Positions 1 to 8,436 of a stretch of DNA of 64,000 nucleotides are shown one piece after another; position 1 is the first letter of the stretch, and each line of letters opens with the position of its first letter. The stretch spans positions 124,001 to 188,000 of the forward strand of contig JADJTR010000002.1 of NCBI GenBank assembly GCA_016711085.1. Reading direction: 5' to 3'. This stretch comes from Phyllobacteriaceae bacterium. GTDB taxonomy: Bacteria > Pseudomonadota > Alphaproteobacteria > Rhizobiales > Rhizobiaceae. The position numbers and the translations under genes are program-made. The notes under the pieces were generated by a model. It was not told the origin of the DNA and searched no databases. It saw only the letters and a program-made list of their open reading frames with translations.

Positions 1-58
1 CCGTGACGGCGATCTCGGTCTCGTTGGTCTTGCGCGCAATGGTCGCCTGCCGCAGCAT
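1..58 (-). CDS. hisB: imidazoleglycerol-phosphate dehydratase, N-terminal fragment
   Basis: Only the first 19 codons are in the window; the gene runs off the left edge. The ATG at 58-56 opens a peptide beginning MLRQATIARKTNETEIAVT, which matches the basic start of HisB, the enzyme that dehydrates imidazoleglycerol phosphate in histidine synthesis. It is divergent from hslV across about 190 bp, the arrangement known from rhizobial origin regions. The call rests on this short match plus context. Confidence 0.75.
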   Translation of the reverse strand, partial: MLRQATIARKTNETEIAVT

Positions 59-248
59 TCTTTCATTCCCCGTTCGCCCATCAGGCGGGCGACGGCTCCA
101 TATCAGCCCGCAGCCGGGTTTTCCAGTTTCGCATTTGGTCGCGGTTTGCATTCCGCCGTCGCCGCCATACATATCGGCGACAAACGCGAAGGAGTCGCCC
201 GCGCCGGCCGGCATGGCGGCGCGGGCGACGGCCGAAAGGAGCAGCCCC

Positions 249-809
249 ATGGCAGAGGAACGCGGCGCGCCGACGATGCACGCCACCACCATCGTCACCG
301 TGCGCAAGGGCGGCAAGGTGGTGATCGCCGGCGACGGCCAGGTGTCGCTCGGCCAGACGATCATGAAGGGCAACGCCCGCAAGGTGCGCCGCCTCGGCAA
401 GGACGGCCAGGTCATCGCCGGTTTCGCCGGGGCAACCGCCGACGCCTTCACCCTGCTCGAACGCCTGGAAGCCAAGCTCGAACAATATCCGGACCAGCTG
501 ACCCGCGCCTGCGTCGAACTCGCCAAGGACTGGCGCACCGACCGCTACCTGCGTCGCCTTGAAGCGATGATGCTGGTCGCCGACAAGGAGGTCAGCCTCG
601 CCATCACCGGCAATGGCGATGTTCTGGAGCCGGAACAGGGCGTGATGGCCATTGGCTCGGGCGGCAACTACGCGCTCGCCGCGGCCCGCGCGCTGGTCGA
701 CACCGATTTCGACGCGGAAACCATCGCGCGGCGCGCCATGAAGATCGCCGCCGACATCTGCGTCTACACCAACACCAATGTCGTGGTGGAAACGCTGGAT
801 GAAGCGTGA
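249..809 (+). CDS. hslV: ATP-dependent protease, peptidase subunit HslV
   Basis: HslV is the proteolytic core (ClpQ) of the cytoplasmic HslUV protease and forms a double ring capped by the HslU ATPase. The 186-residue product has the N-terminal nucleophile signature TTIVTVRKGGKVVIAGDGQV starting at residue 13. HslV is known to be processed so that the first Thr of this motif becomes the catalytic residue, so the upstream residues are a propeptide. The ATG at 249 was chosen over the longer open frame, which starts near the window edge and overlaps the divergent hisB promoter. Its last 11 nt overlap the next gene, and hslU follows in the same operon. Confidence 0.95.
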   Translation: MAEERGAPTMHATTIVTVRKGGKVVIAGDGQVSLGQTIMKGNARKVRRLGKDGQVIAGFAGATADAFTLLERLEAKLEQYPDQLTRACVELAKDWRTDRYLRRLEAMMLVADKEVSLAITGNGDVLEPEQGVMAIGSGGNYALAAARALVDTDFDAETIARRAMKIAADICVYTNTNVVVETLDEA

Positions 810-1312
810 ACCCCGTTACGAATTCCGCGCTGTCGAGCCTCGGGATTTGCCTATGCTGGCGCGCTGGCTGGGCGAACTGCATGTGCGCCAATGGTGGGGC
901 CAATCCGGCGCGGCGTTGGCCGAAATCAACGTCGCGCTCGAAGACGAGGCGGCCGAGCCGCTGATCGTCGAACGCGATGGCATGCCGATCGCTTATCTGC
1001 AGGTTTGCGACCCGCATCTCGAGGATAGCCACCCCTATCAGGACCAGCCGACCGGCACGCTCGGCCTCGATCTTCTGGTCGGCGAAGCCGATCTGATCGG
1101 CCAGGGCCTCGGGCCGGCGATTCTGGCGGCGCTGGCCGATATCCTGTTCGACGAGGGCGCGCCGCGCCTGATCGTCGATCCGCATCCCGCCAACACGCGC
1201 GCCATCCGCGCCTGCGAAAGCCGGCTTCCGGCATTTCGACACGCGCGACACGCCATACGGTCGGGCCCACATGATGGCGCTCGACGCCGCAGAGGATGAC
1301 AACGATGCCTGA
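799..1312 (+). CDS. GNAT family N-acetyltransferase (frame disrupted near the 3' end)
   Basis: This is a small acetyltransferase of the aminoglycoside 6'-N-acetyltransferase-like GNAT type, often found between hslV and hslU in Hyphomicrobiales. The ATG at 799 lies inside the end of hslV, so translation is probably coupled. The acetyl-CoA loop is visible in GEADLIGQGLGPAIL, and DPHPANTRAIRACE follows. After that point the as-written frame gives a basic, unrelated tail and stops at 1299. A neighbouring frame reads the expected GFRHFDTRDTPYGRAHMM and stops at 1312, overlapping the hslU start. The simplest explanation is lost bases in an A-run near 1213. Substrate is unknown. Confidence 0.8.
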
Positions 1313-2612
1313 ATTCTCCCCCCGCGAGATCGTCACCGAGCTCGACCGCCACATCATCGGCCAGCACGACGCCAAGCGCGCCGTCGCCATCGCGCTCAGG
1401 AACCGTTGGCGGCGCCAACAGCTCGAGGGCGGCCTGCGCGAGGAGGTGATGCCGAAGAACATCCTGATGATCGGACCGACCGGCGTCGGCAAGACCGAGA
1501 TTTCGCGTCGCCTCGCCCGGCTCGCCAACGCGCCATTCGTCAAGGTCGAGGCGACCAAGTTCACCGAGGTCGGTTATGTCGGCCGCGACGTCGAACAGAT
1601 CGTGCGCGACCTGATCGAGGCCTCCATCGTGCTGGTGCGCGAAAAAAAGCGCGAGGAGGTCAAGGCGCGGGCCCAGCTCAACGCCGAGGAGCGCGTGCTC
1701 GAGGCGCTTGTCGGCAAGACGGCGAGCCCGGCGACGCGCGATTCGTTCCGCAAGAAGCTGCGCGCCGGCGAACTCGACGACAAGGAAATCGACATCGAGG
1801 TGGCCGACGCCGGTTCGGGCATGCCGAATTTCGAAATCCCCGGCATGCCGGGCGCGAATATCGGCGTGCTCAACATTTCCGACATGCTGCAGAAGGCGAT
1901 GGGCAATCGCACCAAGACCAAGCGGGTGACGGTGAAGGATTCGCACGCGACGCTGGTCGCCGACGAGTCCGACAAATTGCTCGATCAGGAGAAGGTGATC
2001 GCCGAGGCGCTCGACTTGGCGCAGAACAACGGCATCGTCTTCATCGACGAGATCGACAAGATCGCATCGCGCGAAGGCGGAGTCGGGGCCGGCGTTTCCC
2101 GCGAAGGCGTGCAGCGCGACCTGTTGCCGCTGGTCGAGGGCACGACGGTCGCCACGAAGCACGGGCCAGTCAAGACCGACCACATCCTGTTCATCGCATC
2201 CGGCGCGTTCCATGTGTCGAAACCATCCGACCTGCTGCCGGAACTGCAGGGTCGCCTGCCAATCCGGGTCGAACTGAAAGCGCTCGGCAAGGATGAGTTC
2301 AAGCGCATCCTGACCGAGACCGAAGCGAGCCTGATCAAGCAATATGTGGCGCTGATGAAGACGGAAGGCGTCGTTCTCGATTTTACCGACGTCGCCATCG
2401 AGGCATTGGCCCAGGTGGCGGTCGACCTCAACTCGACCATCGAGAACATCGGCGCGCGGCGTCTGCAAACCGTGATGGAGCGTGTGCTCGACGACATTTC
2501 ATTCACCGCGCCCGATCGCCCCGGCGATACGATTCGCATCGACGCGGCATATGTAAAAAAACAGGTCGGCGACCTGGCGCGGAACACAGATTTGTCCCGA
2601 TTCATCCTTTAG
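1296..2612 (+). CDS. hslU: ATP-dependent protease ATPase subunit HslU
   Basis: HslU (ClpY) is the AAA+ unfoldase that feeds substrates to HslV. The 438-residue product carries Walker A GPTGVGKT at residues 60-67, and VFIDEIDKIA as Walker B. Between them lies the long I-domain typical of HslU, with a Gly/Pro/Met-rich loop. The C-terminus ends LARNTDLSRFIL, matching the HslU tail that docks into HslV pockets. Translation can start at ATG 1296 or at ATG 1305; both overlap the restored end of the GNAT gene. Confidence 0.96.
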   Translation: MTTMPEFSPREIVTELDRHIIGQHDAKRAVAIALRNRWRRQQLEGGLREEVMPKNILMIGPTGVGKTEISRRLARLANAPFVKVEATKFTEVGYVGRDVEQIVRDLIEASIVLVREKKREEVKARAQLNAEERVLEALVGKTASPATRDSFRKKLRAGELDDKEIDIEVADAGSGMPNFEIPGMPGANIGVLNISDMLQKAMGNRTKTKRVTVKDSHATLVADESDKLLDQEKVIAEALDLAQNNGIVFIDEIDKIASREGGVGAGVSREGVQRDLLPLVEGTTVATKHGPVKTDHILFIASGAFHVSKPSDLLPELQGRLPIRVELKALGKDEFKRILTETEASLIKQYVALMKTEGVVLDFTDVAIEALAQVAVDLNSTIENIGARRLQTVMERVLDDISFTAPDRPGDTIRIDAAYVKKQVGDLARNTDLSRFIL

Positions 2613-2683
2613 GCGACCGGGTGGGCTTATATTTTCGCGCTCCCGCCGCTAAGGAGACGGGGCGCAAGCGGGCGGAAGAGGCA

Positions 2684-3652
2684 ATGGCGTATCGGCGAAT
2701 GGCGATGATGCTGATGGCGGTGGCGCTTGTGACCCCGGCATTTGGCGCGACCGTCGTTCCGCCGGGCAACCGCAACGCCGAACAGCCGCCGGCGCCCGGC
2801 GCATCGGTCAAGCGGACGGCGGCGGCCAAGACGACCTTCGAGGCCAAATACGCCAAGGTTCTCGCCCTGTTGCAGAACGACAAGAAATTGCGCGACAAAA
2901 TCCGCAAGGTTTCGGCCCAATACGGCCTGTCGCCACTGCACATGGCGGGCGCCATCGTCGGCGAGCACACCTACAATGTCGACGCTTACGACCGGCTGCA
3001 GACCTATTATGTAAAGGCGGCCTCCTATCTCGCCTCAGATTTCTCGTTTTCCTACGAAGGGGAATCGCTCGGCGAGTTGATCGCCCGTCCGCAGTTTTCC
3101 GAATGCTCCGGAAAAAGCGGCAGCTATGCGCAATGGACCTGCCGCGAAACGGTGTGGAACCGCGCCTTCCGCGGCAGAAACGTCGACGGGCGCGCCTATC
3201 CCGACAACCGGTTCAGCGCCGTGTTCATGCAGCCTTTCTACGCCGGGCAGACCTTCGGCATCGGCCAGCTCAACCCGCTGACGGCGCTGCAAATGTCGGA
3301 CCTGGTCGCCAGCACTTCCGGCTTGCCCGGCCAGCATGTTGGCGAGTTCGGTGGCGCGCGGCGACAGGCCGGCCGTATCGACAACAACGCGCCCGTGCGA
3401 CTGCGACGCCAGCGCCTGCAACTCGTCGGCCTCATCCCAGATCACGTTGAAGTAACCGATGATTTTCTGCACCATCGGCCAAGTCGGCGCACCACGCCGT
3501 CCATGCTCGAGCGCCGAAAGATAGGCGGGCGTCACGCCAAGCGCCGCCGCCATTTCCTTCTGCGACGTTCCCTTCAATCGGCGCAGCTCGCGCACCCTTT
3601 CGCCGAACGGGGTCATGATCGGTCGCCGGGACTGCGGCGCAGGCGCACATAG
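2684..3652 (+). CDS. DUF1402 family exported protein, 3' end replaced at a deletion junction
   Basis: The product starts with a signal peptide (MAYRRMAMMLMAVALVTPAFG) and resembles DUF1402, a periplasmic family of unknown function common in rhizobia. GGAAGAG at 2673-2679 is a fitting ribosome site. The recognisable protein is about 215 residues and ends near LNPLTALQMSDLV...SGLP, around 3325-3332. From there to the stop at 3652 the frame is simply the antisense of the convergent xre gene and looks unnatural. The family's C-terminal part is therefore missing, consistent with a deletion, or assembly collapse, that removed the 3' ends of two convergent genes. Confidence 0.7.
   Translation: MAYRRMAMMLMAVALVTPAFGATVVPPGNRNAEQPPAPGASVKRTAAAKTTFEAKYAKVLALLQNDKKLRDKIRKVSAQYGLSPLHMAGAIVGEHTYNVDAYDRLQTYYVKAASYLASDFSFSYEGESLGELIARPQFSECSGKSGSYAQWTCRETVWNRAFRGRNVDGRAYPDNRFSAVFMQPFYAGQTFGIGQLNPLTALQMSDLVASTSGLPGQHVGEFGGARRQAGRIDNNAPVRLRRQRLQLVGLIPDHVEVTDDFLHHRPSRRTTPSMLERRKIGGRHAKRRRHFLLRRSLQSAQLAHPFAERGHDRSPGLRRRRT
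3035..3616 (-). CDS. XRE-family helix-turn-helix regulator, C-terminus lost at the same junction
   Basis: The ATG at 3616-3614 overlaps the smr stop (ATGA). The N-terminal part MTPFGERVRELRRLKGTSQK followed by EMAAALGVTPAYLSALEHG is a clear helix-turn-helix DNA-binding domain. It continues through WPMVQKIIGYFNVIWDEADE and ATELANMLA, a pattern of short rhizobial XRE regulators. After about residue 95 (near 3330) the reading is antisense to the DUF1402 gene, so the real C-terminus is missing or was short. It sits last in a leftward mltA-smr-xre cluster with overlapping stops and starts. Target genes are unknown. Confidence 0.75.
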   Translation of the reverse strand: MTPFGERVRELRRLKGTSQKEMAAALGVTPAYLSALEHGRRGAPTWPMVQKIIGYFNVIWDEADELQALASQSHGRVVVDTAGLSPRATELANMLAGQAGSAGDQVRHLQRRQRVELADAEGLPGVERLHEHGAEPVVGIGAPVDVSAAEGAVPHRFAAGPLRIAAAFSGAFGKLRTGDQLAERFPFVGKREI

Positions 3653-4143
3653 AGCGCGCCGCCGCCGCCATGGTTGCGCGCCGCCTCGTCGAAGCCGGCG
3701 ACAAGAACGCGGAAGGACGGCGTCGCCAGCCAGGATGGAACCGCGCGTTTGAGGATGCCGTCGGAGCCGAAGGATGCGCCCTTGCCGGTGACGATCAATA
3801 CATAGCGCAGGCCGCGCCCGTGGGCGGAATGCAGGAATCCGAGAAGGAAACCATGCGCTTCGCCCTGTGTCATGCCGTGCAGATCGATCTTGGCGTCGAC
3901 CGCCAGACGGCCTTTCGCCAGCTTGCGCCGTGTCGGCTGGTCGAAAGAGTGTTGCCGCCCGGTGTCTGGCGACACGACATGCGGCGCGGAAACCGGCGCC
4001 TGCGGCCCGGGCGGCGGCGGAAACATTTCCGGTTCGGACAGCAGCGGCAGGCTCTTGCCGGCCAACGGCGTCGCCGTGGCGGCGACCTTCGCCCACAGAA
4101 TGCGGTCCTCATCCGTCAGTTTGCGCGCGCTTCGCCGGCTCAC
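3613..4143 (-). CDS. Smr/MutS2-type endonuclease domain protein
   Basis: The 176-residue protein has a disordered proline-rich N-terminal half and a C-terminal Smr domain. The hallmarks are IDLHGMT at residues 86-92 and VTGKG at 118-122. Smr domains nick branched or structured DNA or RNA; the biological substrate of this stand-alone family is not settled. The start is GTG at 4143-4141, overlapping the mltA stop, and its own stop overlaps the xre start, so the three genes form one transcription unit. Confidence 0.88.
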   Translation of the reverse strand: MSRRSARKLTDEDRILWAKVAATATPLAGKSLPLLSEPEMFPPPPGPQAPVSAPHVVSPDTGRQHSFDQPTRRKLAKGRLAVDAKIDLHGMTQGEAHGFLLGFLHSAHGRGLRYVLIVTGKGASFGSDGILKRAVPSWLATPSFRVLVAGFDEAARNHGGGGALYVRLRRSPGDRS

Positions 4144-5246
4144 CGCGCCGTCTCCCGCAACAGGGCGTTGGGTAGCAGGGCGTAAAACGTTGCTTCGGCC
4201 TTGATGGCGCCGGCGATTTCGCCAGCGGTGTCGCCCGAACCGGCAAAGAGGTCGCCGCGCGCGGCGCCGATGATGGCGGAACCGGTGTCCTGGGCGATCA
4301 TCAACCGGTGGAAGGATGATCCGCCGAAAGCGGTCAGTTTCGGCGCGTCAATGAAGAATGGCGTGGCGAAAGTGTGCAGCAGCCGGTCGACGGCAACCGA
4401 GCGTCCGGGCGTCAACGGCACTTTTGCCGCCGCCACCGGCCCAAGTTCCGGATCGTCGACCGCGGCTTCGCGAAAGAAGATGTAGGAGCGGTTTTGCCAG
4501 AGAAATTCGTCGATCCGGTCGGGGTTGCGGGCAAACCAGGCGCGGATTGCCTGCATGGAAACATCCGCCTCGGCGATTTCACCGGCATCGATCAGCAAGC
4601 GGCCGGGGCCGGTAAAGCGTTGGCCGGATTTCGCCGCATAGGTGATGCGCCTGACGGCGCCATCGGGAAAACGAAGGCGCGCCGCCCCTTGCACATGGAT
4701 GAAGAAGGCATCGACCTTGCTGTCCAGCCACGCCATCTCCAGTCCGCGCCCGACGAGCGCGCCGGTCTCGATGGAGCGGCGGTCGTGGTATTCGACAATT
4801 CCGGTAGGCGTGGCGCGGCCGAACGCCAGATAGGGATCGAGGCCGGGGGGGCGGTTCGACTCGTCGACATCGACGAGGTCGGCGGGCCGCGCCAGCAAGG
4901 GTGTCGCAAACCGAGCATCAGGAACCTGTGATGCGTCGGCGACCGGCTCGTAGAAACCGGTGACCAATCCGGCGCGGCCATTGTCCGGCGCGACGCGGCA
5001 GGGCGTAAAATGCCGTTCGAAGAACGAGCGCGCCCTTTCCTGATCGGGATGCGCCAGCAACCGGGCTTCGGCGAAGGCAGGCTCGAAGAAGGCGACATCG
5101 ACGCCGAGCGAACCCGACCGGTAGGGTTTTTCGGCGGCGCGCAAAGCCGAGCGGCGAAAAGCGGCGTAGGCGGCGCCATGCCCATCGGCCGCCCAGCCGG
5201 GCAGGTCGGCGAAGCCGACCGGCGCGAAGGCTTTCGCCAACCCCAT
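4140..5246 (-). CDS. mltA: membrane-bound lytic murein transglycosylase A
   Basis: MltA cleaves peptidoglycan glycan strands, leaving 1,6-anhydromuramic acid. The 368-residue product contains the MltA domain with GLVTGFYEPVADAS and the 3D barrel region near its end (FVQG-like FIHVQGAARLRF, then IAQDTGSAIIGAARGDLF), where the catalytic Asp lies in the QDTGSAI motif. No lipobox or strong signal peptide is seen at the chosen ATG (5246), which is common in annotated rhizobial homologues. It lies 9 nt downstream of timA and overlaps smr by 4 nt. Confidence 0.93.
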   Translation of the reverse strand: MGLAKAFAPVGFADLPGWAADGHGAAYAAFRRSALRAAEKPYRSGSLGVDVAFFEPAFAEARLLAHPDQERARSFFERHFTPCRVAPDNGRAGLVTGFYEPVADASQVPDARFATPLLARPADLVDVDESNRPPGLDPYLAFGRATPTGIVEYHDRRSIETGALVGRGLEMAWLDSKVDAFFIHVQGAARLRFPDGAVRRITYAAKSGQRFTGPGRLLIDAGEIAEADVSMQAIRAWFARNPDRIDEFLWQNRSYIFFREAAVDDPELGPVAAAKVPLTPGRSVAVDRLLHTFATPFFIDAPKLTAFGGSSFHRLMIAQDTGSAIIGAARGDLFAGSGDTAGEIAGAIKAEATFYALLPNALLRETAR

Positions 5247-5255
5247 CGCTACGCC

Positions 5256-5977
5256 TCAGTCTTCGGCTTCGGTGGCGACCAGCTTCCAGTTGGGATCGCG
5301 CGAGCGGGTATCGCGGGCGAAGGTCCAGACATCCTTGACCTCGCCGACATTTTCAGGATCGCCGTCGATCACCTTGCCGTCGGCGTCGAGCGTCGAGGAA
5401 ATGATCTGGCTGGCGACCCGAATGGTGACAAAGGCTTCCGTCCCCTTCATCTCGGCGGCGACGAGATCGGCCTTGTCGATGCCGACAAAGGACGATTTGA
5501 CTTTGTGGCCCTTCTGCTCGCGCTCGGCGATGGCGCCGACGAAGCCGTCGAACACCTCTTCGACAGCAGGCTCTTCAACGTCTTGCGGTCGCCATCGGCG
5601 AAAGCCATGACGATCATCTCGTAAGCCATGCGCACGCCATTGAGGAAGTTCTTCGGATCGAAAGCCGTGTCGGCGGCGCGCACGGCCCTGAGCCCGGCAT
5701 TGAGTTCAGTGCCTGGCTTGGCGATCAGGTCAATGTCGCTCGGTTCCGGCGCCTCGGCGGCCGCCTTGTTCTCGGCGGCGCGTCCCTTGCGCCCGGGCAG
5801 GGTCACGACATTGTCCCGCGCCGGTTTTTCGGCGCCATTCTCGGCCCGATCAGTGCGGAAGGGGTCGCGCGGCGGACGTTCATTTCCAGTACGGCGGCCG
5901 AGCACGCTTCGCAGCTGGATGAAAATGACCACGGCGGCGACAATGAAAAACAAGGTGCCGAAATCGAGGAACTGCAT
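5256..5977 (-). CDS. timA: Tim44/TimA family protein (single-base frameshift)
   Basis: This is a bacterial Tim44-like membrane-anchored protein. It has an N-terminal transmembrane helix (MQFLDFGTLFFIVAAVVIFI), a charged linker and a C-terminal Tim44 domain. The frame breaks near 5558-5562: the first frame reads LKSLLSKRCSTAS, while another frame continues with VFDGFVGAIAEREQKGHKVK to the stop at 5256. Adding one G in a short G-run joins them exactly. In related bacteria TimA sits upstream of mltA, as here. The proposed role, in membrane protein assembly or complex stability, comes from family studies, not from this sequence. Confidence 0.85.
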
Positions 5978-6079
5978 TTGACCGTCCGGTTGGCGATTTT
6001 GCGTTGCGACCCGACGCCACGCTCCAGTTTCATATAGGGCGAGACCGCCTTTCATTCAAATCCGCTGCGCCGTCCCCAT

Positions 6080-6559
6080 ATGACGGTCATGAAACAAGGA
6101 TCAAATCGCTTGCGCCGTTCCTTTCTGCCCTTCCTGTTCCTCGTCGTTCCGGTCAGCGAGATCGCCGTGTTTGTCCTGATCGGCAGCCAGATCGGCGTGC
6201 TGGCGACCATTGCCCTGGTTATCCTGACAGCAATTGCCGGATCGACACTCTTGCGTCTGCAGGGGTTCGGCGCCCTGGCCCGGGTGCAAGCGGCGCTCGC
6301 CGAAGGCCGCATGCCCGGCAAGGAACTGGTTCATGGCGTCATGATCCTGCTTGCCGGCTTCCTTTTGCTGACTCCCGGCTTCATCACCGACACGCTCGGG
6401 CTGCTGCTGTTCATTCCGGCCGTGCGCGAGGCTGCCTTTGCCTTTCTGCGCAAGCGAATCGAGGTCGTCGATTTGATGAGACCTTCCGATCGGGGACGCG
6501 GCGACCGAGAATCGACAATCGACCTTAGCCGGGACGATTGGAGCGACGATCCGCGGTAA
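6080..6559 (+). CDS. fxsA: FxsA family cytoplasmic membrane protein
   Basis: The 159-residue protein has three hydrophobic segments, with the family pattern FLVVPVSEIAVFVLIGSQIG near the start and LAGFLLLTPGFITDTLGLLL in the middle. FxsA was named for suppressing phage F exclusion in E. coli; its normal job is unknown. The start is at 6080 or three codons later. It diverges from timA and precedes secB in the same direction. Confidence 0.9.
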   Translation: MTVMKQGSNRLRRSFLPFLFLVVPVSEIAVFVLIGSQIGVLATIALVILTAIAGSTLLRLQGFGALARVQAALAEGRMPGKELVHGVMILLAGFLLLTPGFITDTLGLLLFIPAVREAAFAFLRKRIEVVDLMRPSDRGRGDRESTIDLSRDDWSDDPR

Positions 6560-6634
6560 GCCAAAACTTGTGTTGGCCCGCACGCCATGCTAGCGAGCCG
6601 GCGATTTTTCACCGCATCAGGAAGGACGACGATT

Positions 6635-7120
6635 ATGGCTGACCAGCCGGAAGCGAAAACGGCGGGCAACGGGGCGCAACCGACGCTCAGCGTGCTGGCG
6701 CAGTATGTGAAAGACCTTTCGTTCGAAAATCCCGGCGCGCCGAACTCGCTGCGCGCCAGCGGCAAAAGCCCGGCGATCAACATCAATGTCAATGTCAACG
6801 CCAATCCGCTGGCGGAGACCGAGTACGACGTCGTGCTGTCGATTTCGACCAAGGCGATGGCCGACAAGGATGTCCTGTTCAACGTCGAGCTGGTCTATGG
6901 CGGCGTCTTCCGCATCGCCGGCTTCCCGCAGGAACACATGCTGCCGCTGCTGTTCGTCGAATGCCCGCGCCTGCTTTTCCCCTTCGCCCGCCAGATCATC
7001 GCCGAATCGACCCGCAATGGCGGCTTCCCGCCGCTGATGCTCGATCCGATCGATTTCTTCGCCATGTTCCAGCAGCGCATCGCCGAGGAACAGACCAAGG
7101 CCAAAGTAACGGTCAGCTGA
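6635..7120 (+). CDS. secB: protein-export chaperone SecB
   Basis: SecB holds preproteins unfolded and hands them to SecA. The 161-residue product shows the family core YVKDLSFENPGAP, the beta stretch ININVNVNANPLAET, and NGGFPPLMLDPIDFFAMFQQ near the C-terminus. ATG 6635 was chosen because AGGAAGG lies about 10 nt upstream (6619-6625); the longer open frame has no better signal. It converges with dnaQ. Confidence 0.96.
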   Translation: MADQPEAKTAGNGAQPTLSVLAQYVKDLSFENPGAPNSLRASGKSPAININVNVNANPLAETEYDVVLSISTKAMADKDVLFNVELVYGGVFRIAGFPQEHMLPLLFVECPRLLFPFARQIIAESTRNGGFPPLMLDPIDFFAMFQQRIAEEQTKAKVTVS

Positions 7121-7142
7121 CCAGTGGAGACCCAACCGCCGG

Positions 7143-7838
7143 TCAACCGGCGATGCGTTTCCAGATGGCGTTGTCGCCGAGGCGTTTGACCAATTCGTCA
7201 TGCGCCTCGCGCTCGGCGTCCGAAAGGCGTGGCCGCCTTTCGCGGACGAAGGCGATGGTCTCGTCCGCCGCTTCGCCGGCAACGACGGCGACGCGGGTCT
7301 TCGCCGTTTCCAGGCCGAGCGCGGCCTGCTTTCCACCCATCAGCTCGATATAGACATCGGCCAGCAACTCGGCGTCGAGCAGCGCGCCGTGAAAAGACCG
7401 GCGCGAATTGTCGACGCCGTAGCGCTTGCACAGGGCATCGAGCGAGTTTGGTCCCATTGGGTGCTTGCGCCGGGCGATCGCCAACGTGTCGATGACCCGG
7501 TCTGGTCCAATCGGCAGTTCTCCGATGCGCGTCAGTTCGGCGTTGACGAAGCCCATATCGAAGGTTGCGTTGTGGGCGACCAACTTGGCGTCGGCGACGA
7601 ATTCGAGGAATTCGCCAACGATTTCGTGAAAAGCCGGCTTGTCGGCAAGATCGGCGTTGGAAATGCCGTGGACCGCCTGGGCGTCGGGATGCACGTTGCG
7701 CCCTTGCGGATTGAGGTAGACGTGGAAAGTTCGCCCGGACGGGAAGCGGTTGACCAGTTCGAGACCGCCAATCTCGATGATGCGGTCCTCGCGCGAATCG
7801 AGGCCGGTCGTCTCGGTGTCGAAGATGATTTCGCGCAT
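7143..7838 (-). CDS. dnaQ: DNA polymerase III epsilon subunit (3'-5' proofreading exonuclease)
   Basis: The 231-residue product has the DEDDh exonuclease motifs: DTETTG at residues 7-12 (ExoI), HNATFDMGFVNAEL (ExoII) and HGALLDAELLADVY (ExoIII). Epsilon proofreads inside the replicative polymerase core. The gene begins 5 nt after coaE ends, so coaE and dnaQ are probably cotranscribed leftward with aroE and maf. Confidence 0.95.
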   Translation of the reverse strand: MREIIFDTETTGLDSREDRIIEIGGLELVNRFPSGRTFHVYLNPQGRNVHPDAQAVHGISNADLADKPAFHEIVGEFLEFVADAKLVAHNATFDMGFVNAELTRIGELPIGPDRVIDTLAIARRKHPMGPNSLDALCKRYGVDNSRRSFHGALLDAELLADVYIELMGGKQAALGLETAKTRVAVVAGEAADETIAFVRERRPRLSDAEREAHDELVKRLGDNAIWKRIAG

Positions 7839-7842
7839 CGGC

Positions 7843-8436
7843 TCAACCTTTCGTCGCGGCGACGGACGCGGCAATGACGCGCCGCACCTCCGCCCTTGCA
7901 TGATCAAAACCGCGCCCGGTGTCGATCACATGATCGGCGCGCCGGCGCTTTTCGGCGTCCGGCATCTGGCGGGCAAGGATGGCGGCGAATTTCTCCGGCG
8001 TCATGCCCGGCCGGTCGAGCACACGCTGGCGCTGGATGTCGGCGGCGGCGGTGACGACAACAACGGCGTCTACCGCCTTTTCCCGTCCGGTCTCGAACAG
8101 CAGCGGGATGTCGAGAACGACCAGCTTCTCGCCGCGCGCCCGGCAGGCGGCGAGGAAGTCCTGCTCGGCGCGACGCACCAGCGGGTGCACGATCGCTTCG
8201 AGCCGCCTCAACGCTTCGGGGCGGCCGAGGACGGCGGCGGAGAGCCGCGTCCGGTCGACTGCGCCATCGACGACGACGCCGGGAAACGCCGCTTCGACCA
8301 GAGCGGAATCCGGACCCGAATAGAGGCCATGGACAACGGCGTCGGCGTCATGAACCGGCACGCCCTCGTCGGCGAACATCGCCGCCGTGGTGGTTTTTCC
8401 CATGCCGATCGAGCCGGTCAGGCCGAGGACGATCAT
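7843..8436 (-). CDS. coaE: dephospho-CoA kinase
   Basis: CoaE performs the last step of coenzyme A synthesis, phosphorylating the ribose 3'-hydroxyl. The 197-residue product starts MIVLGLTGSIGMGKTTTAAM, with the P-loop GLTGSIGMGKT at residues 5-15. It continues with HDADAVVHGLY and the lid region LDIPLLFETG. The ATG at 8436 overlaps the aroE stop by 4 nt (ATGA), fixing the start. Confidence 0.96.
   Translation of the reverse strand: MIVLGLTGSIGMGKTTTAAMFADEGVPVHDADAVVHGLYSGPDSALVEAAFPGVVVDGAVDRTRLSAAVLGRPEALRRLEAIVHPLVRRAEQDFLAACRARGEKLVVLDIPLLFETGREKAVDAVVVVTAAADIQRQRVLDRPGMTPEKFAAILARQMPDAEKRRRADHVIDTGRGFDHARAEVRRVIAASVAATKG

Noticed and set aside
1038..2468. 476-codon open frame on the minus strand
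   Set aside because: Antisense to hslU and the GNAT gene.
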